A stretch of 64,000 nucleotides of DNA, from positions 1 through 64,000 of the forward strand of contig NZ_JMQI01000064.1 of the NCBI RefSeq assembly GCF_000695625.1, in the 5' to 3' direction. The notes under the pieces were generated by a model. It was not told the DNA's origin, did no database searches, and saw nothing but the letters and a program-made list of their open reading frames with translations. The first letter of the stretch is position 1; each line of letters opens with the position of its first letter. Shown in pieces: positions 54,632-62,595 of the stretch. A program made the position numbers and the translations under genes. This stretch comes from Amycolatopsis rifamycinica. GTDB taxonomy: Bacteria > Actinomycetota > Actinomycetes > Mycobacteriales > Pseudonocardiaceae.

Positions 54632-54634
54632 CCG
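54620..54634. repeat. Left boundary repeat of the island (attL-like)
   Basis: TGGGTGCGTTAGCCG, identical to 56571-56585. With one mismatch the match extends five bases further left (GCGTG here, GCGTC at the right copy). Confidence 0.85.
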
Positions 54635-54683
54635 ACTCAAATTCGAATGTAACGGAATCTGCGCGGCGATAGGAAAACGAGGC

Positions 54684-55301
54684 CTAGACGTTTTCAGCGA
54701 ACTGATTTATGTTCGAAGATACGTGCGAGATGTGGTCCATTGCTTCAGTGACCATTGCGTTGTCAATTGGCCATTTTTCGCCTAAGGTTGAGTCTGCAAG
54801 ATCAGCTTCGTGAACAATCTTATTTCGCCGAGTTGCTATTAGGTTTAGTTCTCTCTTCGCTGACTCGCACGTCGATCCCCTGCCGTAGGTTCCTGACCAA
54901 AAAGGAGTGTCGCATATCAGCTTCAGTCCGCTGGCTATGTCGTCTGCACGCTGGTAGGTCTTTCGCGACAGTGACTCGCTGATTGTCTGACGATACAGCA
55001 ACTCCTTCTCGTAAGGTGATGATGTGGCAGATAGGTCGTACGAGAAACTTGCTGGCAGTTGTAGCAGTTCGAAGCCCTTGGCGCGATTCCGATTCCCTCG
55101 GAAAACATCGACTAGGCATTCTAGGACCAAGTCGTGAATGTAGTAGTCAAGAGCGCTGATGGCAAATACGACCGCAGACCGGAGGAGATCGTCGCATTCT
55201 AGTGATGGGCCGACCATTTTGCGGAGAGTCTCGCCAAGGCCGGCGAGGTCTCTTGCGCGAGTGATCTCCCTGACGAAATTCTGGTATGGTCGGTGATTCA
55301 C
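54684..55301 (-). CDS. HEPN-domain protein, probable RNase effector
   Basis: 205 residues, mostly helical. SAVVFAISALDYYIHDLVLECL is the first long helix. The HEPN catalytic motif R-x4-H is present as RNKIVH (Arg159, His164). It most resembles the RiboL-PSP type of HEPN. Such proteins are usually RNases in toxin or phage-defence modules. GTG 55301 overlaps the stop of the ParA-like gene (GTGA), so the proteins are made together. Codon use is AT-richer than the host. Confidence 0.8.
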   Translation of the reverse strand: MNHRPYQNFVREITRARDLAGLGETLRKMVGPSLECDDLLRSAVVFAISALDYYIHDLVLECLVDVFRGNRNRAKGFELLQLPASFSYDLSATSSPYEKELLYRQTISESLSRKTYQRADDIASGLKLICDTPFWSGTYGRGSTCESAKRELNLIATRRNKIVHEADLADSTLGEKWPIDNAMVTEAMDHISHVSSNINQFAENV

Positions 55302-56335
55302 GCCGTAAGAACTTCAATCTTGTGGGCCATCTCATTGAACGTCTCATGGAAGGAGTCAATGCTCCGCTTCGTGTTCTCCCAGAGGTTGCCACCGCGCCTG
55401 ACATCGTGATGGTCAAGGGAGAATACTGGTTTTTGTTGCTTCTGTGATACTGCGATCAAAGAGTTGAAATCGGAGATCGACGACAAGCGCAAGTCGGATT
55501 CCAGGTCGGCTTCCAGGTACTTGGCCTCTGGTAGAAGCATGCCACACGAGGCGAGTGCTGGCTTAAGCTTGTCGGCGAGTACCGTGCTTAGCTCATCGAA
55601 GTACTCCTGGAACGCCCGTGTCGGCTTCTTTGCCTTGAGGTTATAACGCTGAATCAGTGCGCCGAGTAGTTTGAGGTTTGGCTTGGGGAACGGGTAGTCC
55701 GCCTCGCGGAACATCTCCGTCTCGGCGGCGCGCTGCGCCCAGCGAAGCCAACGAGGCAGGACGCGCGCAAGGGACTCAACGGCCATTACAGAGAATACGT
55801 CCGGCGAGGTTGGGACGATGAGGTAGTCTGCTGTTGTGACAAGATTTTGATTTATTGAACCTAGCCCGGGGCTGAGGTCGACGATGACATACTCGGCATT
55901 CAGTTTTTCTGCAGTGATGCGAAAAAGATGAGTAAAACTGCCGGGTATGTTTTGGAGCGCTTGTATGCTTCCACTGAGCTCTTGGGAGATTCCGAGTTGC
56001 ACTTCATACTCGGCCAATTGGATATGGCCAGGCATCAAAAATAGGCCGGGCCTCGCGGGGACCTCGACGCAGTCCACGGGAGATAATTCTTTTGGTCGCG
56101 ACTCGAAAACCGGCTGAAGCGCGCTTTTGATATTTCGGCTGTCGTCTCTGGAGTAGAAGTCTTCTAGTGCTTCCATCCCACTGAAACCCATAACCATTCC
56201 GGTAAGGTTGCACTGGGGGTCGGCGTCTACGACGATCACTCGGTGTCCTCGTTCGGCAAGGATCCAGCCAAGGTTGAACGTTGTTGTCGTCTTGCTTACG
56301 CCGCCCTTGTTGTTGAAGAGCGCTATCGACTTCAC
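55298..56335 (-). CDS. ParA/MinD-like ATPase
   Basis: 345 residues. The deviant Walker A is NNKGGVSKTT, with Lys10 and Lys15. Walker A' is VVDADPQCNLTG and Walker B is YVIVDLSPGLGSINQN. The C-terminal 120 residues (GALIQRYNLKAKKPTRAF onward) are specific to this subgroup. There is no ParB gene or parS-like site, and the partner is the HEPN protein, so a partition role is unlikely. It may sense something and control the HEPN effector (inference). GTG 56335 has AGAGG upstream. Confidence 0.87.
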   Translation of the reverse strand: MKSIALFNNKGGVSKTTTTFNLGWILAERGHRVIVVDADPQCNLTGMVMGFSGMEALEDFYSRDDSRNIKSALQPVFESRPKELSPVDCVEVPARPGLFLMPGHIQLAEYEVQLGISQELSGSIQALQNIPGSFTHLFRITAEKLNAEYVIVDLSPGLGSINQNLVTTADYLIVPTSPDVFSVMAVESLARVLPRWLRWAQRAAETEMFREADYPFPKPNLKLLGALIQRYNLKAKKPTRAFQEYFDELSTVLADKLKPALASCGMLLPEAKYLEADLESDLRLSSISDFNSLIAVSQKQQKPVFSLDHHDVRRGGNLWENTKRSIDSFHETFNEMAHKIEVLTA

Positions 56336-56570
56336 GCGGAGCCTCTCGTCGATGTGACCAGAGCATCAGTGTATCGTGACTCTTTGTGTAACCCAAGTAT
56401 TGACAATCCGTTGTTGAACGGGTGTATACAACAATGAGAGTTGCCCCTCTTGGGTAGCCGAGTGACGTCTCACGACGCGTGACTCGCTACTCACGTGGGT
56501 GAGGCCGGCGAGAAGCAGTGGGTGCTCCTACGGCGGATATATGGTGAACGGAATGATCAACCTCTGCGTC
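56336..56570. promoter_or_regulatory. Promoter side of the ParA-HEPN island
   Basis: AT-rich for this genome. On the minus strand TTGTCA and, further upstream, TATACA are possible promoter elements, with no unambiguous pair. CCGTT-GTTG-AACGG at about 56409-56422 is a short inverted repeat that could be an operator for autoregulation. Confidence 0.4.
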
Positions 56571-56585
56571 TGGGTGCGTTAGCCG
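56571..56585. repeat. Right boundary repeat of the island (attR-like)
   Basis: TGGGTGCGTTAGCCG, identical to 54620-54634. It contains the stop codon (TAA on the minus strand, 56579-56581) of the HhH-GPD gene. Confidence 0.85.
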
Positions 56586-57160
56586 GGATTGGCCGCCGCT
56601 TTGGCGGCCTTCTTGAACGCGCGGACCTGGGCGAGGGTTTCGGCGCTCGTGACGTCGGCGATCGACCGGCGCGCGCCGCGGTCGCCGTACGCGCCGGCCG
56701 CCTCGCGCCAGCCCTTCGGCTGGATGCCGCGCTGCTTCCCCAGCAGGGCGAGGAAGATCTTGGCCTTCTGCTCTCCGAAGCCAGGCAGGGCGCGCAGCCG
56801 CTTCAGGACTTCGGGGCCGTCCGGCTTCGGGCGGCCGTCGAGCCAGATGCCTTCCGTGCGGCCGTCGTAGGTCTCGATGATGTGCTGCGCCAGCGCGTGC
56901 ACGCGGCGGGCCATCGAACCGCCGTAGCGGTGGATCGCCGGCGGGACCACGCACAGCTCGACGAACTCCTCGACGTCCGTCGCGGCGATCTTCGCCAGGG
57001 AGAACCCGTCCATCCGGTCGGCGATCTTCCGCGGGCCGGCGAAGGCGTGCTCCATGGGGTACTGCTGGTCCAGGAGCATCCCGACGAGCAGGGCGAACGG
57101 GTCGTCGTTCAGCAGCCTGTCCGCCGCCGGGTCGCCGGTCAGGTGCAGTTCGCGCAGCAT
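56579..57160 (-). CDS. HhH-GPD-type base-excision DNA repair protein
   Basis: 193 residues. The first half DPFALLVGMLLDQQYPMEHAFAGP is the glycosylase N-terminal helix with DQQ. The helix-hairpin-helix is LRALPGFGEQKAKIFLALLGKQ. The catalytic Asp position lies near DRGARRSIADVTS. It belongs to the small actinomycete HhH-GPD family of unproved substrate. ATG 57160. The C-terminus AANPG* ends inside the right boundary repeat. Confidence 0.85.
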   Translation of the reverse strand: MLRELHLTGDPAADRLLNDDPFALLVGMLLDQQYPMEHAFAGPRKIADRMDGFSLAKIAATDVEEFVELCVVPPAIHRYGGSMARRVHALAQHIIETYDGRTEGIWLDGRPKPDGPEVLKRLRALPGFGEQKAKIFLALLGKQRGIQPKGWREAAGAYGDRGARRSIADVTSAETLAQVRAFKKAAKAAANPG

Positions 57161-57164
57161 GCCG

Positions 57165-57284
57165 TCATCTTGACACAGCCTGCTTCCCCGGCAAATGGGC
57201 GACGACCAGGGCCGTCGCCGCGATCCGGAGCGCTGTCGTGCCGGTGAGGACGGTGACCGCGAACCGCAGGCCGCCGATCCTCAC
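57165..57284 (-). CDS. 39-residue single-helix peptide overlapping the AraC gene
   Basis: GTG at 57284 overlaps the stop of the AraC-type gene (GTGA). The product begins MRIGGLRFAVTVLTGTTAL, continues as one hydrophobic helix and ends PGKQAVSR. The stop lies just before the HhH-GPD start. Coupled position and membrane-helix character favour a real small protein; there is no homologue I recognise. Confidence 0.45.
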   Translation of the reverse strand: MRIGGLRFAVTVLTGTTALRIAATALVVAHLPGKQAVSR

Positions 57285-58057
57285 CGGGTTTTCGCGTAGC
57301 GAGACGGCGTCGTGCCCAGGTACCGCTTGAAGTGCCGCGTGAGGTGGGCCTGGTCGGTGAACCCGGCCGCGGCCGCGACCTCGGCGGCCGGGGTGCCGTC
57401 GAGCAGCAGGCGGCGGGCCCGGTCCACCCGGCGGCCGGTCAGGTACCGGTGCGGTGGCAGGCCGAACCGGGTCCCGAAGCAGCGGACGAGGTACGCGGGG
57501 TGCGCGCCGAGTGTCTCGCCCGCTTCGGCCAGCGTCAGCGCTTCCGGCAGGCGCGCGTCGAGCAGGTCCCGGAGGTCGTCGGCGAGGCCTCGCTTCGGCT
57601 CGTGCGACGCCGGCTTCCCCAGGTGGGTGCGCAGGCGGTCGGCGACGAGCACGAGCCGGCTCTCGGCCTCGAGCGCGTCACCGGGCTCGGCGAGGGACTC
57701 GTGGAGCTGGTGGATGCGGGTGCGCAGCAGCCCGTCGGCGACGCTCGGCTGGTCGACCGCCGCGCCGATGAGGTCCTCGCCCAGCACCGGCGTGTCCAGG
57801 TAGAGCACGCGCTTGCGGAAGCCGTGGCTGGTCGCGGCGCGACCGTCGTGGGCGACGTTCGGCGGCAGCAGCGTCACGGCCGCGCCGAGCGCGCCGTGGT
57901 GGTGGCGGTCGAGGTCGTAGCGGATGACGCCGTCGTCGACGATCAGCAGCGTCCACGTGTCGTGCGTGTGCAGCGGGTAGGCGTGCGTGGTGAAGCGCGC
58001 GTGGAAGACCTCGGCGATCCCCGGGACCGCCGGCCGCCACGCTTCGACCTGCGCCAT
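57281..58057 (-). CDS. AraC-family regulator with cupin-type sensor
   Basis: 258 residues. The N-terminal AraC-binding domain is HARFTTHAYPLHTHDTWTLLIVDDGVIRYDLDRHHHG (His-rich cupin strand). The C-terminal helices are LTLAEAGETLGAHPAYLVRCFGTRFGLPPHRYL and EVAAAAGFTDQAHLTRHFKRYLGTTPSRY. ATG 58057 is preferred to a TTG at 58072. It is divergent from the DUF2000 gene, a common pairing. Confidence 0.9.
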   Translation of the reverse strand: MAQVEAWRPAVPGIAEVFHARFTTHAYPLHTHDTWTLLIVDDGVIRYDLDRHHHGALGAAVTLLPPNVAHDGRAATSHGFRKRVLYLDTPVLGEDLIGAAVDQPSVADGLLRTRIHQLHESLAEPGDALEAESRLVLVADRLRTHLGKPASHEPKRGLADDLRDLLDARLPEALTLAEAGETLGAHPAYLVRCFGTRFGLPPHRYLTGRRVDRARRLLLDGTPAAEVAAAAGFTDQAHLTRHFKRYLGTTPSRYAKTR

Positions 58058-58107
58058 GTCAAGAACGTACAAGACGTACCGGTGGCCGCCGGGCGAGTCT
58101 TCGGGGC

Positions 58108-58521
58108 ATGAGTTCCTTCGACACGAAGATCGCCGTCCTGCTCCGCGACGACCTGGCGTCCTGGCAGCGGCTGAACGTCACCGCGTTCCTGGTCAGCGGC
58201 ATCGCCCACGTGACCCCGGAGCTGATGGGCGAGCCGTACGCCGACGCCGATGGCACGGAGTACCTGCCGATGTTCGGCCAGCCGATCATGGTCTTTTCCG
58301 GGACGGCGGACGTGCTGACCGCGGCGCACGCGCGGGCCCTCGGCCGCGGGCTGCGGTTCTCGATCTTCACCGACGAGCTGTTCCACACCGGCAACGACGC
58401 CGACAACCGGGCGGCGGTCCGCGCGGTGCCGGGGGAGAAGCTGGCGCTGGCCGGGATGGCCGTGCACGGGCCGAAGAACGCCGTGGACAAGATCCTCAAG
58501 GGCGCCTCGCTGCACCGCTGA
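58108..58521 (+). CDS. DUF2000 protein
   Basis: 137 residues. DTKIAVLLRDDLASWQRLNVTAFLVSGI and MFGQPIMVFSG are DUF2000, a peptidyl-tRNA hydrolase-like fold of unknown function. It is divergent from the AraC regulator with 50 bases between starts, so probably its target. Confidence 0.88.
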   Translation: MSSFDTKIAVLLRDDLASWQRLNVTAFLVSGIAHVTPELMGEPYADADGTEYLPMFGQPIMVFSGTADVLTAAHARALGRGLRFSIFTDELFHTGNDADNRAAVRAVPGEKLALAGMAVHGPKNAVDKILKGASLHR

Positions 58522-58605
58522 GTAGAACTCCTCTATCCCTCGCCCGGGTGAGCTGCCAGCATGATCGGCAGTGCCGCGGAGGGCGGCTCGGACTGGGGAG
58601 GTTTC

Positions 58606-59094
58606 GTGGATTCACTTCGTCGTGCGTGTGTGGTCCTGACGGCGGCGGCCGGGCTGGGCTTGGCGCTCGTCCCGGTCGCCTCGGCGGACTCGCTGCAGAC
58701 CGTCGACTACACGTCGGAGGACGGCGCCTGGCCGCTGCAGGGCAGCGCCCACTACGCGGCGCCGGGGGACGAGATCGCCGTGTGGGAGTACGACGGCCGG
58801 CTGAAGATCGACGTCCAGTCGGGTTTCAAGGACCTGCGCATCGAGCTGAGCGCTCCGGCGGGGGAGACGCTGCACACCGGGACGTACCCGGGTGCGCGGT
58901 TCCGCGGCCAGAGTGACCCGGCGTTGCCCACGCCGGGCGTCTTCGTGGTCAGCGGCAACTTCGGGTGCAGCGACGCCTACGCCGACTTCACGATCGACCG
59001 GCTCGACGCCTCGGGCGTGGACGTGACGTTCGTCCAGCGCTGCGGCGCCCCGGACGGCCCGGCGACGCGCGGTCAGGTGCACTTCACCGCCTGA
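58606..59094 (+). CDS. Small secreted protein
   Basis: 162 residues. The signal peptide is LRRACVVLTAAAGLGLALVPVASA, with cleavage after ASA at about residue 28. The mature part is beta-rich with two cysteines (FGCSDAY, QRCGAP). GTG 58606 has GGGGAGG five bases upstream. Family not recognised. Confidence 0.8.
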   Translation: MDSLRRACVVLTAAAGLGLALVPVASADSLQTVDYTSEDGAWPLQGSAHYAAPGDEIAVWEYDGRLKIDVQSGFKDLRIELSAPAGETLHTGTYPGARFRGQSDPALPTPGVFVVSGNFGCSDAYADFTIDRLDASGVDVTFVQRCGAPDGPATRGQVHFTA

Positions 59095-59095
59095 G

Positions 59096-59710
59096 TCACG
59101 GAGCTGTCGCGTGCACCAGGAAGACGCTGCGGACCCGCTCGCCGTCGTCGGCGGTGAACGTCCGCGCTGACGCGTCCACGAAGCCCGCCGACGAGGCCAG
59201 TGCCGCGGCCTCGGCCTCGTCGTGCGGGAACTCCAGGTCGTCGGGCACCAGTTCCGCGAACGGTCCCGAAGGCCGGAACCGGGCTCTGGACACCACCGAG
59301 AACGCCAGCTGCCCGCCCGGGCGCAGGACGCGGAGCCAGTCCGGGAACGCCGCGGCCCCCAGGAAGTGCAGCGAGGACGCGCACAGCACGACGTCGGCTG
59401 AGCGGTCCTCGACCGGCATCGGCACGGCGGGCGCGGTGCGCCAGGTGATCCGCCGCTCGGGGTCGAGGTCCACCTTGGCCTCGGCGCGCGCCAGCATCTC
59501 CGGCGACAGGTCGACAGCCAGCACGCGTGCCGGCTTCAGCCGCAGCGCCGCGTACGCCGCGAAGCCGGTCCCCGTGGCGACGTCGAGGACCAGCTCCGGG
59601 CCCTCGCGCAGCGGCTCGACCAGTGCTTCCGCCACCCGGGCGTGGAGGGTGTCTTCGTCGTAGTGCTCGGCGGTGCCGTCGAAGACGGCGGCCCTCACGT
59701 CGTGGTCCAC
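59096..59710 (-). CDS. SAM-dependent methyltransferase (UbiE/Methyltransf_11 type)
   Basis: 204 residues. Motif I is LVLDVATGTGFAAYAAL and acidic motif II is VLAVDLSPEMLARAEAKV, followed by DVVLCASSLHFL and VLRPGGQLAFSVVS. The substrate is unknown. GTG 59710 is chosen because GGTTGGGG precedes it; GTG 59734 is an alternative that overlaps the upstream gene. Confidence 0.85.
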   Translation of the reverse strand: MDHDVRAAVFDGTAEHYDEDTLHARVAEALVEPLREGPELVLDVATGTGFAAYAALRLKPARVLAVDLSPEMLARAEAKVDLDPERRITWRTAPAVPMPVEDRSADVVLCASSLHFLGAAAFPDWLRVLRPGGQLAFSVVSRARFRPSGPFAELVPDDLEFPHDEAEAAALASSAGFVDASARTFTADDGERVRSVFLVHATAP

Positions 59711-59720
59711 GGACCCCAAC

Positions 59721-60101
59721 CTAGCGGGCGTCACCAGCGGTTTTCAGCGGACGACGGCCCGCGAAACCGAGGTCCGTGCGGTGGTACCAGCTCAGCTCCC
59801 GGTCGCCTTCGAGCCAGCACAGGAGGACGTCGGTGCCGTCCAGTTCGGCCGGGAAGTCGACCAGCAGCGGCGCGAACCCCTTGAGCTCGGCGCCGGTGCG
59901 CTGCACGGTCGTCATCAGGTCGTCGAGGCGCGCCTGTGCGGCTTTCCACTCGGGCAGCCCGCCCAGCTCGGTGGCCCGGCCGCCCGGCCGCAGCGATGCG
60001 GCGAGCTCGGCGGCGTCGGCGCGGACGCGCACGAGTTCGTCGAGGACCGGCCGCAGCCGTGCCAGTTCGTCGCGAGCTTCCGCGACGGTGAACAGTCCCA
60101 T
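59721..60101 (-). CDS. DUF2203 protein
   Basis: 126 residues: FTVAEARDELARLRPVLDELVRVRADAAEL, then GLPEWKAAQARLDDLMTTVQRTGAELKG and VLLCWLEGDRELSWYHRTDLGFAGRRPL, the whole DUF2203 domain. Function unknown. It lies 11 bases before the methyltransferase on the same strand. Confidence 0.88.
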   Translation of the reverse strand: MGLFTVAEARDELARLRPVLDELVRVRADAAELAASLRPGGRATELGGLPEWKAAQARLDDLMTTVQRTGAELKGFAPLLVDFPAELDGTDVLLCWLEGDRELSWYHRTDLGFAGRRPLKTAGDAR

Positions 60102-60126
60102 CGCCCGATGATGCCACCGGCGGGCG

Positions 60127-60645
60127 TCAGCCTTCGCGGCGCCGCCGGACCAGCGCGTTGGCCAGCCCGCTGCCGACCAGCAGGAAGCCCACGCCGAGCA
60201 GGCCGCCGATGAAGAGGAAGTCCATGACGCCGTAGGCGATGTCGCTCTTCGGCATCAGGTTGACCAGGCGGAACCCCCACTCGGGCACGGCCATCGCGGC
60301 GACGCCGGGCAGCACGCCGTAGATCAGGCCGCCGAGGATCGGGCCGACGGCCGACAGGGCGCCGAGCGCGGCGACGACCAGCAGCAGGATCGCGCCGCCG
60401 GCCAGCAGCGCGATGCCGAGGGGATCGCGGTTGGTGCTCAGCGTGGCCTGGATCAGCTGCTGCTGGCGCAGCCCGCCCCAGCTCAGCAGGCCCAGCGCGA
60501 CCGGCGTCAGCACGAGGCCGCCGAGTGCGCTGACGACGTGTGCGGCGCCGCGGCGCGGCCGCTCGTCGAGCACGTCGGGGTCGCCGGAGTCCTGGTAGTC
60601 GTTCTCGTAGTCGTCTTCGAAGTCGGCGTACCGATGGGTCGACAT
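60127..60645 (-). CDS. Multi-helix membrane protein, unknown
   Basis: 172 residues. The acidic, tyrosine-rich N-terminus (YADFEDDYENDYQDSGDPD) is followed by four hydrophobic helices and a basic tail RRRREG. ATG 60645 has GGAGGTGA six bases upstream. No function is apparent. Confidence 0.75.
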   Translation of the reverse strand: MSTHRYADFEDDYENDYQDSGDPDVLDERPRRGAAHVVSALGGLVLTPVALGLLSWGGLRQQQLIQATLSTNRDPLGIALLAGGAILLLVVAALGALSAVGPILGGLIYGVLPGVAAMAVPEWGFRLVNLMPKSDIAYGVMDFLFIGGLLGVGFLLVGSGLANALVRRRREG

Positions 60646-60902
60646 GGCCGTCACCTCCCGCACGATGGATGCACGGGTGGCATCGTTCCCTGGTTCACGC
60701 CCGAAAGCGATCCTCGCTCGGCGAGCGGTCGGATCGGCTGACCGGCGGGTTCGCGCCCGGTGATCCCGGCCACAACGGGCGGGTGGAGACTTGATGCCGA
60801 CCACTACTGGAACCATCCAGCTCGGTCAAGCAGTACGCTTGTACCGCTACCGGCGAGACGTATGAAGCAACGCGAAGATCCGCGGAAGGAGCACCGCTGC
60901 TC

Positions 60903-62126
60903 ATGGCCAAGATCAAGGTCCAGGGCACCGTCGTCGAACTCGACGGCGATGAGATGACCCGCATTATCTGGCAGTTCATCAAGGACAAGCTGATCCACCC
61001 GTACCTGGACGTGAACCTGGACTACTACGACCTGGGCATCGAGGAGCGGGACCGCACCGACGACCAGGTCACCATCGACTCCGCGAACGCCATCAAGAAG
61101 CACGGCGTCGGCGTCAAGTGCGCCACGATCACCCCGGACGAGGCGCGGGTCGAGGAGTTCGGCCTCAAGAAGATGTGGCTGTCGCCCAACGGCACCATCC
61201 GCAACATCCTCGGCGGGGTCATCTTCCGCGAGCCGATCGTCATCCAGAACATCCCGCGGCTGGTGCCGACGTGGACGAAGCCGATCATCATCGGCCGCCA
61301 CGCCCACGGCGACCAGTACAAGGCGACCAACTTCAAGGTCCCGGGCCCGGGCAAGCTGACCGTGACCTACACGCCGGACGACGGCTCCGAGCCGATGGAG
61401 TTTCAGGTCGCGCAGTTCCCCGAGGGCGGCGGCGTCGCCATGGGGATGTACAACTTCAAGAAGTCGATCGAGGACTTCGCGCGCGCGTCGCTGCAGTACG
61501 GCCTCGACCGCGGCCTGCCGGTCTACCTCTCCACCAAGAACACCATCCTCAAGGCCTACGACGGCCAGTTCAAGGACGTGTTCGAGGAGATCTTCCAGAA
61601 CGAGTTCAAGGCCGACTTCGACGCCAAGGGCATCTCCTACGAGCACCGCCTGATCGACGACATGGTCGCCGCGGCGATGAAGTGGGAGGGCGGCTACGTC
61701 TGGGCGTGCAAGAACTACGACGGTGACGTCCAGTCCGACACGGTCGCGCAGGGCTTCGGCTCGCTCGGCCTGATGACGTCGGTGCTGCGCACCCCGGACG
61801 GCCGGACCGTCGAAGCCGAGGCCGCGCACGGCACGGTCACCCGGCACTACCGCCAGCACCAGCAGGGCAAGCCGACGTCGACCAACCCGATCGCGTCGAT
61901 CTACGCCTGGACCCGCGGCCTCGAGCACCGCGGCAAGCTGGACGGCCACCAGGAGCTGATCGGCTTCGCGAACACGCTGGAGCAGGTCGTCGTCGAGACC
62001 GTCGAGAGCGGCCAGATGACGAAGGACCTGGCCCTGCTGATCAGCAAGGACCAGCCGTGGCAGACGACCGAGGAGTTCCTCGCGACGCTGGACGACAACC
62101 TGGCGAAGAAGATCGCCCAGGGCTGA
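60903..62126 (+). CDS. icd: NADP-dependent isocitrate dehydrogenase (homodimeric, eukaryote-like)
   Basis: Isocitrate to 2-oxoglutarate and CO2 in the TCA cycle. 407 residues of the type II homodimeric group: VVELDGDEMTRIIWQFIKDKLI, WLSPNGTIRNILGGVIFREPI (substrate Ser/Asn/Arg) and IIIGRHAHGDQYKA. NADP specificity region EAAHGTVTRHYRQHQQGKPTSTNPIASI. GGAAGGAG lies upstream of ATG 60903. Confidence 0.96.
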   Translation: MAKIKVQGTVVELDGDEMTRIIWQFIKDKLIHPYLDVNLDYYDLGIEERDRTDDQVTIDSANAIKKHGVGVKCATITPDEARVEEFGLKKMWLSPNGTIRNILGGVIFREPIVIQNIPRLVPTWTKPIIIGRHAHGDQYKATNFKVPGPGKLTVTYTPDDGSEPMEFQVAQFPEGGGVAMGMYNFKKSIEDFARASLQYGLDRGLPVYLSTKNTILKAYDGQFKDVFEEIFQNEFKADFDAKGISYEHRLIDDMVAAAMKWEGGYVWACKNYDGDVQSDTVAQGFGSLGLMTSVLRTPDGRTVEAEAAHGTVTRHYRQHQQGKPTSTNPIASIYAWTRGLEHRGKLDGHQELIGFANTLEQVVVETVESGQMTKDLALLISKDQPWQTTEEFLATLDDNLAKKIAQG

Positions 62127-62142
62127 GTTTTTTCGTGGTGGA

Positions 62143-62177
62143 CGCCCCTTCCCGGTTCGCCGGGGAGGGGGCTTTCG
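62143..62177 (+). terminator. icd terminator
   Basis: GCCCCTTCCCGG-TTCG-CCGGGGAGGGGGC, a slightly imperfect stem with a stable UUCG loop, followed by TTTCGCTT, 17 bases after the icd stop. Confidence 0.8.
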
Positions 62178-62298
62178 CTTGATCACACCGTGTGACGTCG
62201 CTGGCGCCTCCGGGTGGTTGCGACGTCCGGCACTGCCGTCCGGGTAAAGGATTGCCTACCCTTGGCGGGGGGACGGGTCCGCGGGGTTGGAGGAAAGC

Positions 62299-62595
62299 AT
62301 GTCGAAGAAGACTCTGCTCATCTTGGGCGCGCTCATCCTGGTCGTCATCGTCTACGCCATGAACACGGAAAAGCAGGCCTCCGGCGCGTCGGCCACCGGC
62401 TGCAAGGTGACGGTGACCGCGGACGTCCTGAACGCCCGCGAAGCGGCCGACGGCCACGCGAAGATCGTCGGCAAGTACCTGCGCGACGCCCAGTTCGACG
62501 CCATGCCGGGCGTGCAGAACGGCTTCCGCAAGGTGGCCGACGCCAAGTGGGTGGCGGCCGAGTTCACCCAGCCGGTCGCCGGCTCCGCCTGCTGA
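62299..62595 (+). CDS. Membrane-anchored SH3b-type protein
   Basis: 98 residues. One N-terminal helix (LLILGALILVVIVYA) and then an SH3-like domain: GCKVTVTADVLNAREAADGHAKIVGKYLRDAQF ... VADAKWVAAEFTQPV. Such domains often bind cell wall. GGAGGAAAGC precedes ATG 62299. Confidence 0.82.
   Translation: MSKKTLLILGALILVVIVYAMNTEKQASGASATGCKVTVTADVLNAREAADGHAKIVGKYLRDAQFDAMPGVQNGFRKVADAKWVAAEFTQPVAGSAC

Larger units (their letters stand above)
54635..56585. mobile_element. Low-GC ParA-HEPN island, 1951 bp
   Basis: Bounded by the 15-bp direct repeat and clearly poorer in G+C than everything around it (for example 26 of 60 bases in 54781-54840). It carries two genes and no integrase, transposase or terminal inverted repeat. 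AACGGAAT occurs near both ends (54651, 56547). Removing one repeat copy and the insert restores two intact convergent host genes. It must have been mobilised by an enzyme encoded elsewhere, or have lost its own. Confidence 0.85.

Noticed and set aside
55298..56335. ParA-like gene as a plasmid or chromosome partition gene
   Set aside because: No ParB partner or parS-like inverted repeats are in the island; the partner is a HEPN protein.
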